A stretch of 64,000 bases of DNA from Strix aluco (Eukaryota > Chordata > Aves > Strigiformes > Strigidae): assembly GCF_031877795.1 (NCBI RefSeq), contig NC_133931.1:74933429-74997428 (forward strand). The letters run 5' to 3'. A program made the translations under genes and the position numbers. Below the pieces are notes generated by a model. The model had not been told where the DNA came from. It saw only the letters and a list, made by a program, of their open reading frames with translations, and made no database searches. Every line of letters starts with the position of its first letter. Within the stretch, counting starts at the first letter, position 1. Below, piece after piece: positions 1 to 10,900 of this stretch.

Positions 1-3000
1 TGATGTGTGGTGAGATCTCCAGTACATATCAGGCATTCAGCATTTCTAGAATCCAGACAATGCCAGATATCCTGCTCATGTACACACTGTTGCTGTGTAA
101 ACTCACTAGGTCCAGTGCTTTGCACAGTATTGTGTACATTATTTCTGCTGCTGCACATGCATAAGTCCTTTCAGAATGTATTCCCTTGCTGTGTCCAAGA
201 AGTATACTGGAAAGTTTAAAGACAAAGATCAGATCACCGTCATCAGAATCACTCCAACAGGTTTCTCCTGGCTGCCTCATTTCCCCAGCATTTCGCATAC
301 CTGATTAGAATGAACTTCAATCCTGGTGGTTTCTTTTTTGCTTTTTTCCACTAATGCAAGTAACTTTTGATACATACACAGCTTTAGAATGTTTTTGGGT
401 CACTTTTTAAGCCTTTTCTATTATCTTGAGTGCTAAGAAGTACTTTTCATAAAACCAACAATCTACAATACTTATGAAGTTATGTAAACATTGCCTTTCT
501 TTTTTAAAAAAAATTAAGTGATGTAATAATATTTTTCTGCTATAAAACTAAAAATAGTCAAAAAAATCTTTTTTTTAAGTATAGAAAGTTATTGTTGTGT
601 AATATATATTCATCTCCTGAGTGCCCTCATCACTGATAATCAAGTGTAGGGGAGGGGAGGCAGCTGACAGTCTCTTTGGGGTTGCCATTGTGCAGTTGCA
701 ACGGGTAGACAAAACGTCTCCCTGTTCAAAGCCCCAAATACAAGGCCTTCTTTCAGATCAGTTGAAAGAGTCATAGCTTTGGAAGAAAAACCTTTGCATT
801 TTGCTGGAGAAATTGCATTTAATTCATTGAGTGTTTCATCTTATTGCAGTTGAACTATCAGTGTTATTTTTTACAGCAGTGATTTGGTTTGGTAGTCCCT
901 GTAAAGATCTTTCATCGCTGGCTGTTGTAGGGAAACAGAAAGAATCATGTCTCCTGTTTTCTGTCTCTTACACAGGAATCCAATTAGTTGGTGAAACAAC
1001 TAGGATTCACATTTCCATGTCTTTTCTGTCAGTGTTTAGCCCCATTGAGGCAATGCCACATACGGACAAATGTAATACATCTCGTGACTGTTTCACCAAA
1101 GACATTGAGGTGGTTTAGTAAATATGTTGACACTTGTTTTAAATAAAGTGTGAATTCTTCCTTTTCTGTTATGATGAATAAGCAACATTTCTGAAACCTG
1201 AATGGGTGTTGGTTAACATTCAAAACCTGAAGTGTAGTACGGATGATAAGAAAATTTGGCACCTAATTTTTTAAGAAGTATAGTTACCAGTGATTTGAAG
1301 GGTCTGTTAAGTCATTTGATATTGAAAACAATCAGCAGAAATTAACATAATATTCTATGAGAAGTAACAAAAGAAGTAATCATCTCCTTCCTTCTCAATT
1401 TTATATATAAGGATTTCATATATAATATATGACTTTGCCTTAAAATCTAAATCCCATATAATATAATGGTTGTAGTTATACATGTCTTTTTAATGAGGAA
1501 TGTTCGAGACTTTGCTTCTTCAAAGATTTAAATGAAATAGTTTATTTTAAGCAGCTAGTTGTCAAACCCAATCTTCCCTCTTGTTTTTCAAGTTCATGGT
1601 ATATAAAAAGAGGAAAGGAATTAATAGTCTATTATGTACATTTTGGCTTCCGTATGAGCTGTCACTGTAATTAGCCTCATATACACATAAGACCTCTTTC
1701 TGTGCTGTAATGTCATTGTAAAGGAGCATTTCAATAAGTGAAAATTTCATTTGCTTCCATCTGAAGGCCTTCTGTACTGTCAGCACAATATAGTTGGAAT
1801 TCAAATCTAGAGTATTTATAACCATAAGGATAAGAGTGGGTTACAATAAAACTTTAAAAGACAATCCCACCAAAAGCCTTTGTTTGATTAAAGTGTTTGA
1901 GAGATTAATAATTTGTGATATTCTTCCAGACTTGTTTATGGCTTTAATAGTTGCCATTCCTCATAACATTTATAACCGCATAGAAAAATATTCTGAGTTG
2001 CAAGTGCTTATAATTTCAACTCAAACTAATCTGTCACTGCTAGTTACAGGGAAAATTACTGTATTTGTGAAACTTACAGAAGAGTTCTGCCCTTAGCTGT
2101 AGGATGGCAATTAACTGAAAACACTCTTAGAGCTGGGAAGTCAAGATGAAACACAGAACACTTTGTCTGTTGCTCCTTCCCTGTAAACCTACCAGTAGAG
2201 AGAGATTGAGGTGATAGGACAGTGTAAACATTTAGATTGTTGCTAAATTAAAAGATTCTTTTTCTCCCCCAGCTTCTTTCATAAAAAAGATGACATTATT
2301 TTCTCCTATGTCACCTTGTAAGAAGTGAGTAGTAAAAAATACAGTATTGTCTTGTTTTTTAGATTGAAGCTTAGCAAAAAAAGAATAGCACAGAAAGGAG
2401 AAAATGAAATAAGACTGCAATTACACTTGACACTCAAGAAAGCACACTTTGCAAGTAACTCTACCAATTGATTGTGATTCATTATTACAAACAAATTTAA
2501 CTTTCTTCTTTGCTATTGTCTTCCTGTATTGTTTAGATGAAGAGCACTAGGAAAACTATATATAATCTTTCAACTATGTGAATGTATGTGCAAACTTTAT
2601 GACTGTGAAATCAAATAAATCAATATTTAGGAATCTCAGAACAAAAGACTGAAGTCATTTATGGTGACTTGTATTAAGCAGTTTACTTTGTGCTTAGCAT
2701 TGTTTAGCTAAGCTAATCATGGAAGATTAACCTTTAAAAATTTATATTGCAAAGTATGTTGATCTTATTCTTGGTTCTTAATGCTTTTAGCTCTGTAAAC
2801 AACATTTGACATTTACTGATAGTAATGTCATGGACAAATGTTCCCCCAACCTGCAAATAACAAAGGATTGAATTGTTTTCCTTTTTGTGAGGAAGGAGTT
2901 GAAGATTGACAGCAATGCAGTCTTATTTCTTTTTTTAATGGTGAATTAAATGATGACATCACTGTAGAAATCATTAGAAGTTAAATGTTTAACACTGAAA

Positions 3001-3712
3001 AATATTAAGCAACCATTCAGATTTTTGTAGTAGGTACTGTTTCCTCCCTTTATTTGAATGAAGCAAAAATACTTTAAAGAATGAATGTGAGAAAAACTGG
3101 TCCTAGGGCATGTTCTGATCCTAAATCACAGTGGCACTGAATTACATGCATAGGTATGAACCTCCAAGCAGTCCTATTGCTTTTGCTGTAATGCCTCATA
3201 TGTTTATACCTACTTCTGATTTTGCCTTCAGGTAGTGCTGTAATACAAATATTCAATATTGAGAATGAAAAATAAATAACAATAATTCATGATAGATTCA
3301 GTGTTTACCATTCAAATTTTCTAGTACCTTTCTTAACAGCAATTCTGAGGAACAAAAGTCAATCCTAAATTAGCCTGACAAGCCTTTCTAAATCTATGGT
3401 CTGAGCACTCCTCTTGGTCCATAAATTTATTTGAAGAATCTACAAAAGGCAATTAAGAAAGAAAAGTTCAAACATGTTATGCACCAACTTGCATTCATGA
3501 AGTTCCAGAGATAAAAGAATTTTGGTAACCATTGAAAAGGACAAGAATTTATGGGACAGGCTCTGTAGCAGTACTAATCCTTCATAGTAGTACAAAAGTG
3601 CTACAGATTTTTTTCATGCAATACAAAAGCTGTCATTGAAATTTAACAGAGTTGGAATATGTTTCTTTTAGATTCACTGGACATAACATCTGAAAGTGTT
3701 TGAGCTGTATTT
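1..3712. other. Intergenic DNA downstream of VSTM2A
   Basis: AT-rich unique sequence. Open frames are short, without family resemblance, codon signal or splice context. A TA-rich patch lies at 1400-1460. I see no gene or repeat family here. Confidence 0.6.
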
Positions 3713-4308
3713 ATCATAGAATCATAGAATGCCAGGTTGGAAGGGACCTCAGGAGTCCCAAGGATCCCTCAAGGGACCTCTGGTCCAACCTTTCTTGGCA
3801 AAAGCCCGGTCTAGACAAGATGGCCCAGCACCCTGTCCAGCTGAATCTTGAAAGTGTCCAGTGTTGGGGAATCCACCACTTCCCTGGGGAGATTATTCCA
3901 ACAGCTGATTGTTCTCGTTGTGAAACATTTTCTCTTGTGCCCTATCAGATTCTCCCCAGGAGTAACTTGTACCCATTACCCTTCATCTTTTCCATGTGAC
4001 TCCTTGTAAAAAGGGAGTCTCCATCTTCTCTGTAGCCACACTTTAAACACTGGAACATGGCAGTAAGGTCTCCCATAAGCCTTCTCTTCTCAAGGCTGAG
4101 CAAACTCAGTTCTCTCAGCCTTTCTTCACATGGCAGGCTTCAAGTCCCTTGATCATCTTTGTGGCCTTTCTCTGGACCATCTCCAGCCTGTCTGCATCTT
4201 TTTTGTATAGCAGGGACCAAAACTGAACACAGTATTCCAGGTGTGGCCTGACAAGTGCTGAGTAGAGTGTGATAATGACTTCTTCAGCTCTGATGATGCT
4301 CTTAGATG
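3713..4308 (-). mobile_element. CR1 LINE, 5'-truncated copy
   Basis: The plus strand begins ATCATAGAATCATAGAATG, the reverse complement of the octamer repeats that end CR1 elements, so the element lies on the minus strand. Its coding part translates in frame as the end of the CR1 reverse-transcriptase protein, with [18 protein letters not shown] then [20 protein letters not shown], at about 4285-4130. The copy is about 600 bp, lacks the whole 5' part and is a dead fragment. Near the 3' end the segment AAGGGACCTC occurs twice, a small internal duplication. It lies about 2.4 kb beyond the possible distal end of VSTM2A and is the only clear CR1 in the window. The 5' break near 4308 is approximate. 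Confidence 0.93.
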
Positions 4309-6689
4309 GCATATACCTTGAAATACAAAATGTTTCATACTCACCCTTGTTTACACTTCTATTAAAAACAAAAACTTGGAACAATCTGACAAGAAAGTCA
4401 GATATGCAGTGAGGTCTTGGGGACACCAAGTGAGAAGCATGGGTCATGTAAATGACCACCTCAAAACTAGATTATTTTTGTAGAAAGTTTAAGGACATTG
4501 GGTTTTGCGACATTTTGCCACCGCTAGATGCAAGTTGCCCTTTTAGATACCTAACCCAATGGAGCTTTTAAGGATATAATTAAGCCAGCTTTTTCTCTAT
4601 TAGTCTTAAATCCAAACTAGAACTGGGGCAGGGGAGAAAATGGCAGTAGTTCCATTCCTATATCAAATATTATTCATAACTAAATTCTTAGAAAAAAGGG
4701 GGGCTACTGCAGCTTAATTCCCATTTTGAGAATTTTTTTGAGCTTCAGGCAGATTCCTGATTTGAAGAGCAGTTGTTAAGACACAGCATAAATTTAGAAA
4801 TGCAATACCTGCTTCTGTTAGGAGATGTTGCTGCTGCAACCACACAGATTGGCAGAAACTGTAAAACTGGTCTCTAGATCTGCAAACAGAAGGGCTGGAC
4901 CAGCCTCATCTGAAGAATTTAGGTTTACTGTCTTGGGGAGGGAGGAAGAACAACAACCTTAGCTTTAGCATCTCATGCAAGATTTGAAGGCTTTTCAAAA
5001 GTCCCACAGAATTCTTTTATCCATTTTTTGCTGACACTGTTGAAGAACAATAGCAGATCACAATACATCACTTTCCTTGGTAATGTATTCTTGTTTTATC
5101 ACACTAGTCCGAGTGGTCTAGAATTCTGCTTTTAATTTCAGCTGGTTCTTTAATCTTACTTCCTAGTACATGGTGATTTATATCGAAGCAGCTAAGACCA
5201 TAAAGCAAAACACAGTGTAACATAGTAATCATAGCCTAACTTTAACAATGTGAGACTAAACTGCTTCTGAAAAATCCCATATGTCACTGTAGGTTGTCTA
5301 TATGACTATGTGCATACATGGAATATTCATACAGGATATATATGTACAGTAAACACGTGAAACACATGTGATGTTAAGCATTTGGTTCTGGTTAAGACCA
5401 ATGGAAACTGAGGTTTCTGAACTCCACACGGGAGATTCTTGCAGCATCCAGTCATAGACACCTATTTCATGGGGAAAATGTAGCCTTTCCTTCAGAGGTC
5501 TGAAAGTTTGGTTCCATAGGTGTGTTCAGAAAATGAGACTTCAAAAACCTTTGGCTCTTTTTAAATTTACTTCCTCTTCAATCCACAATATTGGTTTTGA
5601 TTCAGAACACTTTAATGGGGACTGTTTCTATTTTCTCAGTAAGCTGATAAACTGTTATTACTATGGAGCAAAACCTTTCCAATACACAATATTCCTAGTG
5701 GGTCATTAACTTTATGTTGAAATAAAGGAACTTTCTCCCTTTTCCTCCTGACAGTTATTCCTGATTTATCTGTATTAAACGAAACATCTACTCTCTTTAT
5801 TACTGCTAAAACCAAAAGAAGACAGACTATTCCCAGACAAGTTTATACTACAGAATGTATGGTTAAAGTAAGTAAGATTTGCACAAATATGTTATCCTCT
5901 TCCAAAGTGTTAGTATGTTACCCTTTGATTCTATGCTACTATTTGTTCTTTCTCCTTTGAAATTAATGGGGGAAGACTTCAAACTTATGGACATTTTGAA
6001 ATAAAATATTAGGCCTGTAGGCCATGGACTGGTGAGATATTAAATATACTTTTTCACTTCCTTCTACATTACTTACAAAATGAGGAGAAATCACACAGCT
6101 GACCACACTGCAGCTACTTAATGCTGCTGTAAATAGATCATAATAAGCATGTGGTATATGTGATTATCTGTGCTGATTAATGAAAGGGTGTGGATTGTTC
6201 AGCATCAGTGGAAGGAGAGGAACAAGAAAAAAACCTTCCTGATTGCAACTGCAAATGATAGCAATTTTTCCTTCCTGCATTAATGAATGTAATTCATGTA
6301 ATGCATATTACTTCATTCAAAAGGAAAATTCTCACGTTCAGTTCACAGACATGAAGTATTTTAATTAAGAATATCAATGAATAATGACAATCCACTTCCA
6401 GAAAAAGCAAAGAAAGACACCTCTTTGGCCATGTAGAAGGAGCTGTGATGCAAATATAGTTTATCAGTGTAATAAATTAATTTTCATAAAACTCTTTACC
6501 AAAAGAATATCCTTTAAACCATGTTTTGCTTTCCCCTTCTAACCTTCCTTTACATGCAGTATTTGACTGCAAACCTTAATTGTACAGTTTATAGTGATCA
6601 AATCACTTAATCCTCTATAAACATCACAAATTAAAAGAGCTTTCAGCATCTGAACTCCAACACAACATACACAAAACTAAAATAATTCA
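4309..6689. other. Intergenic DNA between the CR1 and the VSTM2A 3' end
   Basis: AT-rich unique sequence without a recognisable gene or repeat. The stretch 6110-6350 is free of simple repeats and carries several TAAT/ATTA motifs; it could be conserved non-coding DNA, but that needs an alignment. Confidence 0.55.
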
Positions 6690-6711
6690 TTGTCTAGAGA
6701 CCATAACAAAT

Positions 6712-6717
6712 TTTAAT
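6712..6717 (-). terminator. Candidate distal poly(A) signal ATTAAA
   Basis: This is the common variant hexamer on the transcript strand, about 1.14 kb after the stop, followed by TTGTTATGGTCT, a plausible GT-rich downstream element. Between 6420 and 6717 I saw no canonical AATAAA on this strand. Confidence 0.3.
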
Positions 6718-7012
6718 GTGCATTTACAGAGTAAACAGAGGGCTGAAAGGGGTCAAACCAGTGGAAGTGAAAGTATGTATTACAAAATCCACACAGTACT
6801 GAATTACAAACTAAAAAGTGATGTTTTTGCAAAAAAGGAAATAAAGATGTCTGTTGGTGGCACGACATATAGATAATATTAAAAACTGGCTTGCATGAGG
6901 ACCAAAGTATGTCTACTCTGAAGTTATAACACACAGACTGTAAGCAATTTACAGAATTTAAGTTAGTTTTGCATATACAGGAGTTGCAAAATTAGAGAAA
7001 ACACACTGAAAT

Positions 7013-7058
7013 ATAGAACACACACACACACAAAAAAAAGATGTATATATATAAACCT
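7013..7058. repeat. CA-rich and TA-rich simple repeat
   Basis: An ACAC run is followed by A8 and a short TATATATATA tract, within the distal part of the possible VSTM2A 3' UTR. Confidence 0.6.
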
Positions 7059-7069
7059 CCACACAATCA

Positions 7070-7474
7070 TCAGGGGTTGGCCTAAGTCAGTAATTGCCAC
7101 CATTGAACAAGAAACAAACAAAAAAAGACAAGAAAAAACCCACAGGGGAAAAAGAATAATAAAAAAATCCCTGAACAACTCAAAAGAAAAATCTCCTCAT
7201 TTGTTTTCCAGAAAAAACATCCTCTAGTCTGCTTAGCTACTTTGTAGAATTTCTTTTCTTCTCCCTATTCCTCATGCAAAAAGAAAAAAAGAAAAAAAGA
7301 CTTTTTGATAAAGTTTGTGGGGTGTTTTATTTGGGTCGATGTTAAATCACTATGTTTTGTTTCATTATTTGGTCTCTGTTTGCTTCCAGGCTGGAACGGT
7401 TCTTTCAGCGTAGGAAACCAAACGTCATCCATGGTTAATTTTGTACTACTGATGACTTGCAGGCCAACCCCTGA
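7070..7474 (-). repeat. Inverted repeat in the 3' UTR (potential long-range stem)
   Basis: Plus-strand 7070-7089 reads TCAGGGGTTGGCCTAAGTCA. The reverse complement of 7453-7474 reads TCAGGGGTTGGCCT, then GC, then AAGTCA. The arms therefore pair over 20 bases with a 2-base bulge, separated by about 363 bases. In VSTM2A RNA this would bring the two sides of the internal poly(A) signal together. The match is seen directly; function is inferred. Confidence 0.6.
7326..7331 (-). terminator. Candidate poly(A) signal AATAAA
   Basis: AATAAA on the transcript strand, 530 bases after the VSTM2A stop. About 30-60 bases downstream on that strand lies a T-rich stretch (plus-strand 7278-7303, AAAAAG-type runs), a suitable downstream element. 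Confidence 0.4.
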
Positions 7475-7642
7475 GAAGTCAAGGATGAGGCTCCTCCTTG
7501 CCGAAAGAAAAGGAAACTAGGTCTTGCTGTTACAAATCGTTTGATTACATCACACCAGTTCTCTTCAAATAAAAGATCAGTAATACGCCAAAGAAAATAA
7601 GATATATCAAGAAAACATGTTGTATCCTCTTCTTTTTATAAT

Positions 7643-7677
7643 ATTTATTTATTTATTTATTTATTTATTTATTTTAT
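7643..7677 (-). terminator. Tandem poly(A) signals in an AAAT microsatellite
   Basis: On the plus strand this is a run of ATTT units. On the VSTM2A transcript strand it reads as AAAT repeats containing several overlapping AATAAA hexamers, starting about 185 bases after the stop codon. The sequence just beyond is T-rich (for example TGTTTTCTTG). It could act as the proximal poly(A) site, and its unit number is likely to vary between individuals. Confidence 0.5.
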
Positions 7678-7860
7678 TAGCATTTTTGTTTGTACTTCCT
7701 GAAGAAGGTGCTCCTTGTGTAGAGATTTAGAGTACATTGGGTGCAGAGTGGTGGTTGGAGGTTAGGGTCAACTTTGCTGTCCGCTCCGTGGATTTTACAG
7801 GCGATTTGCTCTTTGCTTTAAGAAGAGAAAGTGATATTGGAAAAAGTCAGCACTTTTAGA

Positions 7861-7937
7861 TTAAAGCAAAGCACCCTTCACAAAGCCACAAACAAGAAGC
7901 AGGACAGAAAGTCCATGGCTTGTAGCTATCCTCGCAC
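7861..7937 (-). CDS. VSTM2A: VSTM2A coding exon 5 (C-terminal hydrophobic tail and stop)
   Basis: Acceptor CCGCAG|GTG. The exon completes G212 and encodes residues 213-236, beginning [17 protein letters not shown] and ending GALL, then TAA at 7863-7861. It is too short to appear as an open reading frame. I placed it by matching the known VSTM2A tail to the minus strand. The hydrophobic stretch is about 12 residues, shorter than a usual membrane span, and is followed by VKGALL. This fits a secreted product, or possibly a GPI-type signal, better than a classical single-pass receptor. It lies 16.3 kb from exon 4. Confidence 0.94.
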
Positions 7938-10900
7938 CTGCGGAAGAAGTTATAAGATATTCGCTCATCTTGCAGATTTCCAATGCTCCTTATAAGGTTG
8001 TTTTAAACACATACATTTATATATTTAATTAGCTCGCCAGGTTGGCTCTGGTGCCCATGAATGTCTTGGCATGCACTGCAAATAACAACACATACAAAGT
8101 ATTTCAGTCCCAGGAGGTTTTTTTGTTTTGCTTTGCTTTTGTTTCTTGTCTGTCTTTTTAAACAACGTTATCCACTGAAACCATATACCAAGAGGAACAA
8201 ACTCAAACACCTTCCACCTCAGGATGTTCTTTACAAAATAATTTCCAGTATCACATCATTGACTGCTAACAAAAAAGTCATCTAGTGGCTAAAGAGTGTT
8301 TTCTTGTAAAACAGAGGAGAAAGGTACTGGCAAATGGCTGTGCTATTTACAAGGGGGAAACAGAATGCTAAAGGGTTTGTAGTATTTATTTTTGAGAAAT
8401 TATATTTTTCCAGATTTTTTTTTTTAAAAGCCATGAAAACAATGTTACATATCATTTTTTCTAAAAACATGACTTTATATTTTAAGTACGTTATCAGAAT
8501 AAAAAAATTCAAAACGGGACTAATTAAACTGAAATATTTGCACACCAAAGACATGAGTATTTAGATGTCTTACATAACAAATCTTAGTGCTTGATAACTC
8601 CCTATATCATAAAGAATTACATTCAGAATTTGAAACATATTACTAGAGGTGAAAACCATAAATTTAATTTGGTTACACTATAAATAAAATTTCTAATTAT
8701 AGCAGGTTAATGCATGATTAATAGATTTTATAGCTGTGTTGTACACTTGAAAAGGATGAATGTTATTGATGGTTACAGGCATCAATTCTATAACAAAGTA
8801 ACAATGTTGCATAATGCTGGACTTCTAATAAATGCTTATTTTAAAAAATCTCTTAATCATTTATAAGCTATTTTTGTGAAGAATTTAATACTAAACTGAA
8901 TGCTGGATTCCACTGCAGACCCAAAAAGCACATTTATCTTCTTATCAAGAATATACACAACGGAAGCAAAAAGAACACAAGGCATATGCTCATTTTTTAA
9001 AGTTTTCAGATATTTATCAGTTAAACATTTCTCCGTATCTGCTAACTATGTTTATAAGTGTAGCAAGAAGTATTTCTGTTCCTGTCTTTAGTAATTTTTT
9101 CCCTTCAAAAACAGGGACTAAACTAAATCCCTGATCTCTGAACACTGCTTCCTTTTGTAAAGGCATGGTGTGAGACATTGCATACATAGTAGTTGCCATA
9201 AAAGACTCTTTGACCTCTCTTACATACACAAGAGCTTCTAAGTAACAGCGATATTTCAATCATCCACATGTGAATTATCCATGCGTGTTAATACGATGAA
9301 TACTTTAAATGTCTCAAAGCCATTATTAAGATTTTCAACTCTGAGCTTACTTCCTACTGAACTTAGACAGGAGTGGGAAGCCTACTTTTCTCTTGTCCAT
9401 CTGATAATGCTAGCCTACCTGTACTACACTGCAATAGTTTGCCTGGCTTCTCAAAACACTTATTGTGTATTAGTAACAAGCAAACACACAGGCAAATTTG
9501 CTGTAACTTCTTCCTGTGAGTCATTCATTCAGGTAGTATTTACAAGATTGTGCCCAACGGTGGAGTTCAATTTCTGGTTTTGGTTTATTGCAGCATAGCT
9601 TTGTTCTCTCTTTTATATAAGGTGCAAAATTTGTCATTTAACAGATTTTTATAAAGACTTTTCTTTCTCTAACTAGCTTAGCAGAACTTACTCAGAACCT
9701 TTGTTAGTGTTAGATCATTTAATGATGTATTGAATTATTTTCACTTGGTTTATTCCATTTAATTTTTTTTTTTGATTGAACTAGAGAAATACACTGCTCA
9801 AGACAATTCTAAAGAGGTCTTTGCAGATACATTTCCTCTGCACAAAATATGTACAATGCAAATAAGGATAAATACTCAGAAGAGTCTCACAGATATTTTT
9901 TAAAAGGGTTTTTTTAGCGTTTAATGGCATTATAATTTGAGAATTTGAAAGCTGTAATGTGTGGAAGAGAAACAGTATGATACAAAAGAGGTTTGACTTA
10001 AATTATTTCACAGTAGGAAAATCCACCATTATATTTGCAGGCAAAGCATTCTTTGATTTCTGTTTTGTTTTGCTTCTTTTCAATGACAATCTGTAGATCC
10101 CCAAATTAGGGCTCATTTATTGCATACACATGATAACCTTTTTATTTATAATGTTCAGTCTGTATAAATCACAACCTTCCTCCAATTCATGTCACGTGTT
10201 CTACACGCATGTTCGGTAAACAGCAAGTTTGTTTATCTTGCAGGGGATTTAGGTTAGAGTACATGCAGTAAGTACGAGCTAAAGCAATACTGAACACATG
10301 AAAAAAATTTAGGGGAAATACAACTAAAACAATTTCAGCTTCTAGGTGAACAGAGGCTGTTGGATTGTTGGAAATCACTGTCATAAACAGTGTCCTCTGC
10401 ATAGTTTCAGTAACTGATTAGTATATCCTAATGTCATATCAGGTTTCTATTTACTGGCTTAATAGTTTCCAAAATGCTGTCTAACCCAAACGGATACATT
10501 TTCAGTAATGTATCATCCCCAATAAAATTAATTTGTGACATATAAGACTGCTAGGTGTACTCTCATCTTTCAGCGATTCTTAATGAAACACAGTTAGAGT
10601 TTAAATATACTCAGGTTTCTTGGTTTTTTGGTTTGTTTTTTTTTTTCCTTTTTCTGGAGATGGGTAAAAGAACTGTATTTGTTCTTTCATGAACCCAAGT
10701 ATTTCTTTAGATTTTGGAAGGGGTAAAGCTGCAAATGTAAAATAATAACATAGCAAAGCTGAAAGCAGCCTTTTTAGATTTTTTTCCCTTTTTCTATTCT
10801 TTCATATTTGCTCATATTCTATTATTTTGGTTTCCATCCTGATAAAGGATAAGTCATCCTGACTGCAAATCTAAAAGTCATAGGGTGTTTAAATCAGAGA

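Larger units (their letters stand above)
6690..7860 (-). other. VSTM2A: VSTM2A 3' UTR (3' limit uncertain)
   Basis: This is the sequence following the TAA on the transcript strand. Candidate cleavage points are near 7625 (after the AAAT repeat), near 7300 (after AATAAA at 7331-7326) and near 6690 (after ATTAAA at 6717-6712). Each has T- or GT-rich sequence beyond it. The block at 7380-7520 is richer in GC and CpG than its surroundings and may be conserved. An inverted repeat pairs 7453-7474 with 7070-7089. Which end is used cannot be decided from sequence alone. Confidence 0.55.

Noticed and set aside
4115..4459. A 114-codon minus-strand open frame as a cellular gene
   Set aside because: Its C-terminal part is the end of the CR1 reverse-transcriptase protein; the start is flanking DNA.
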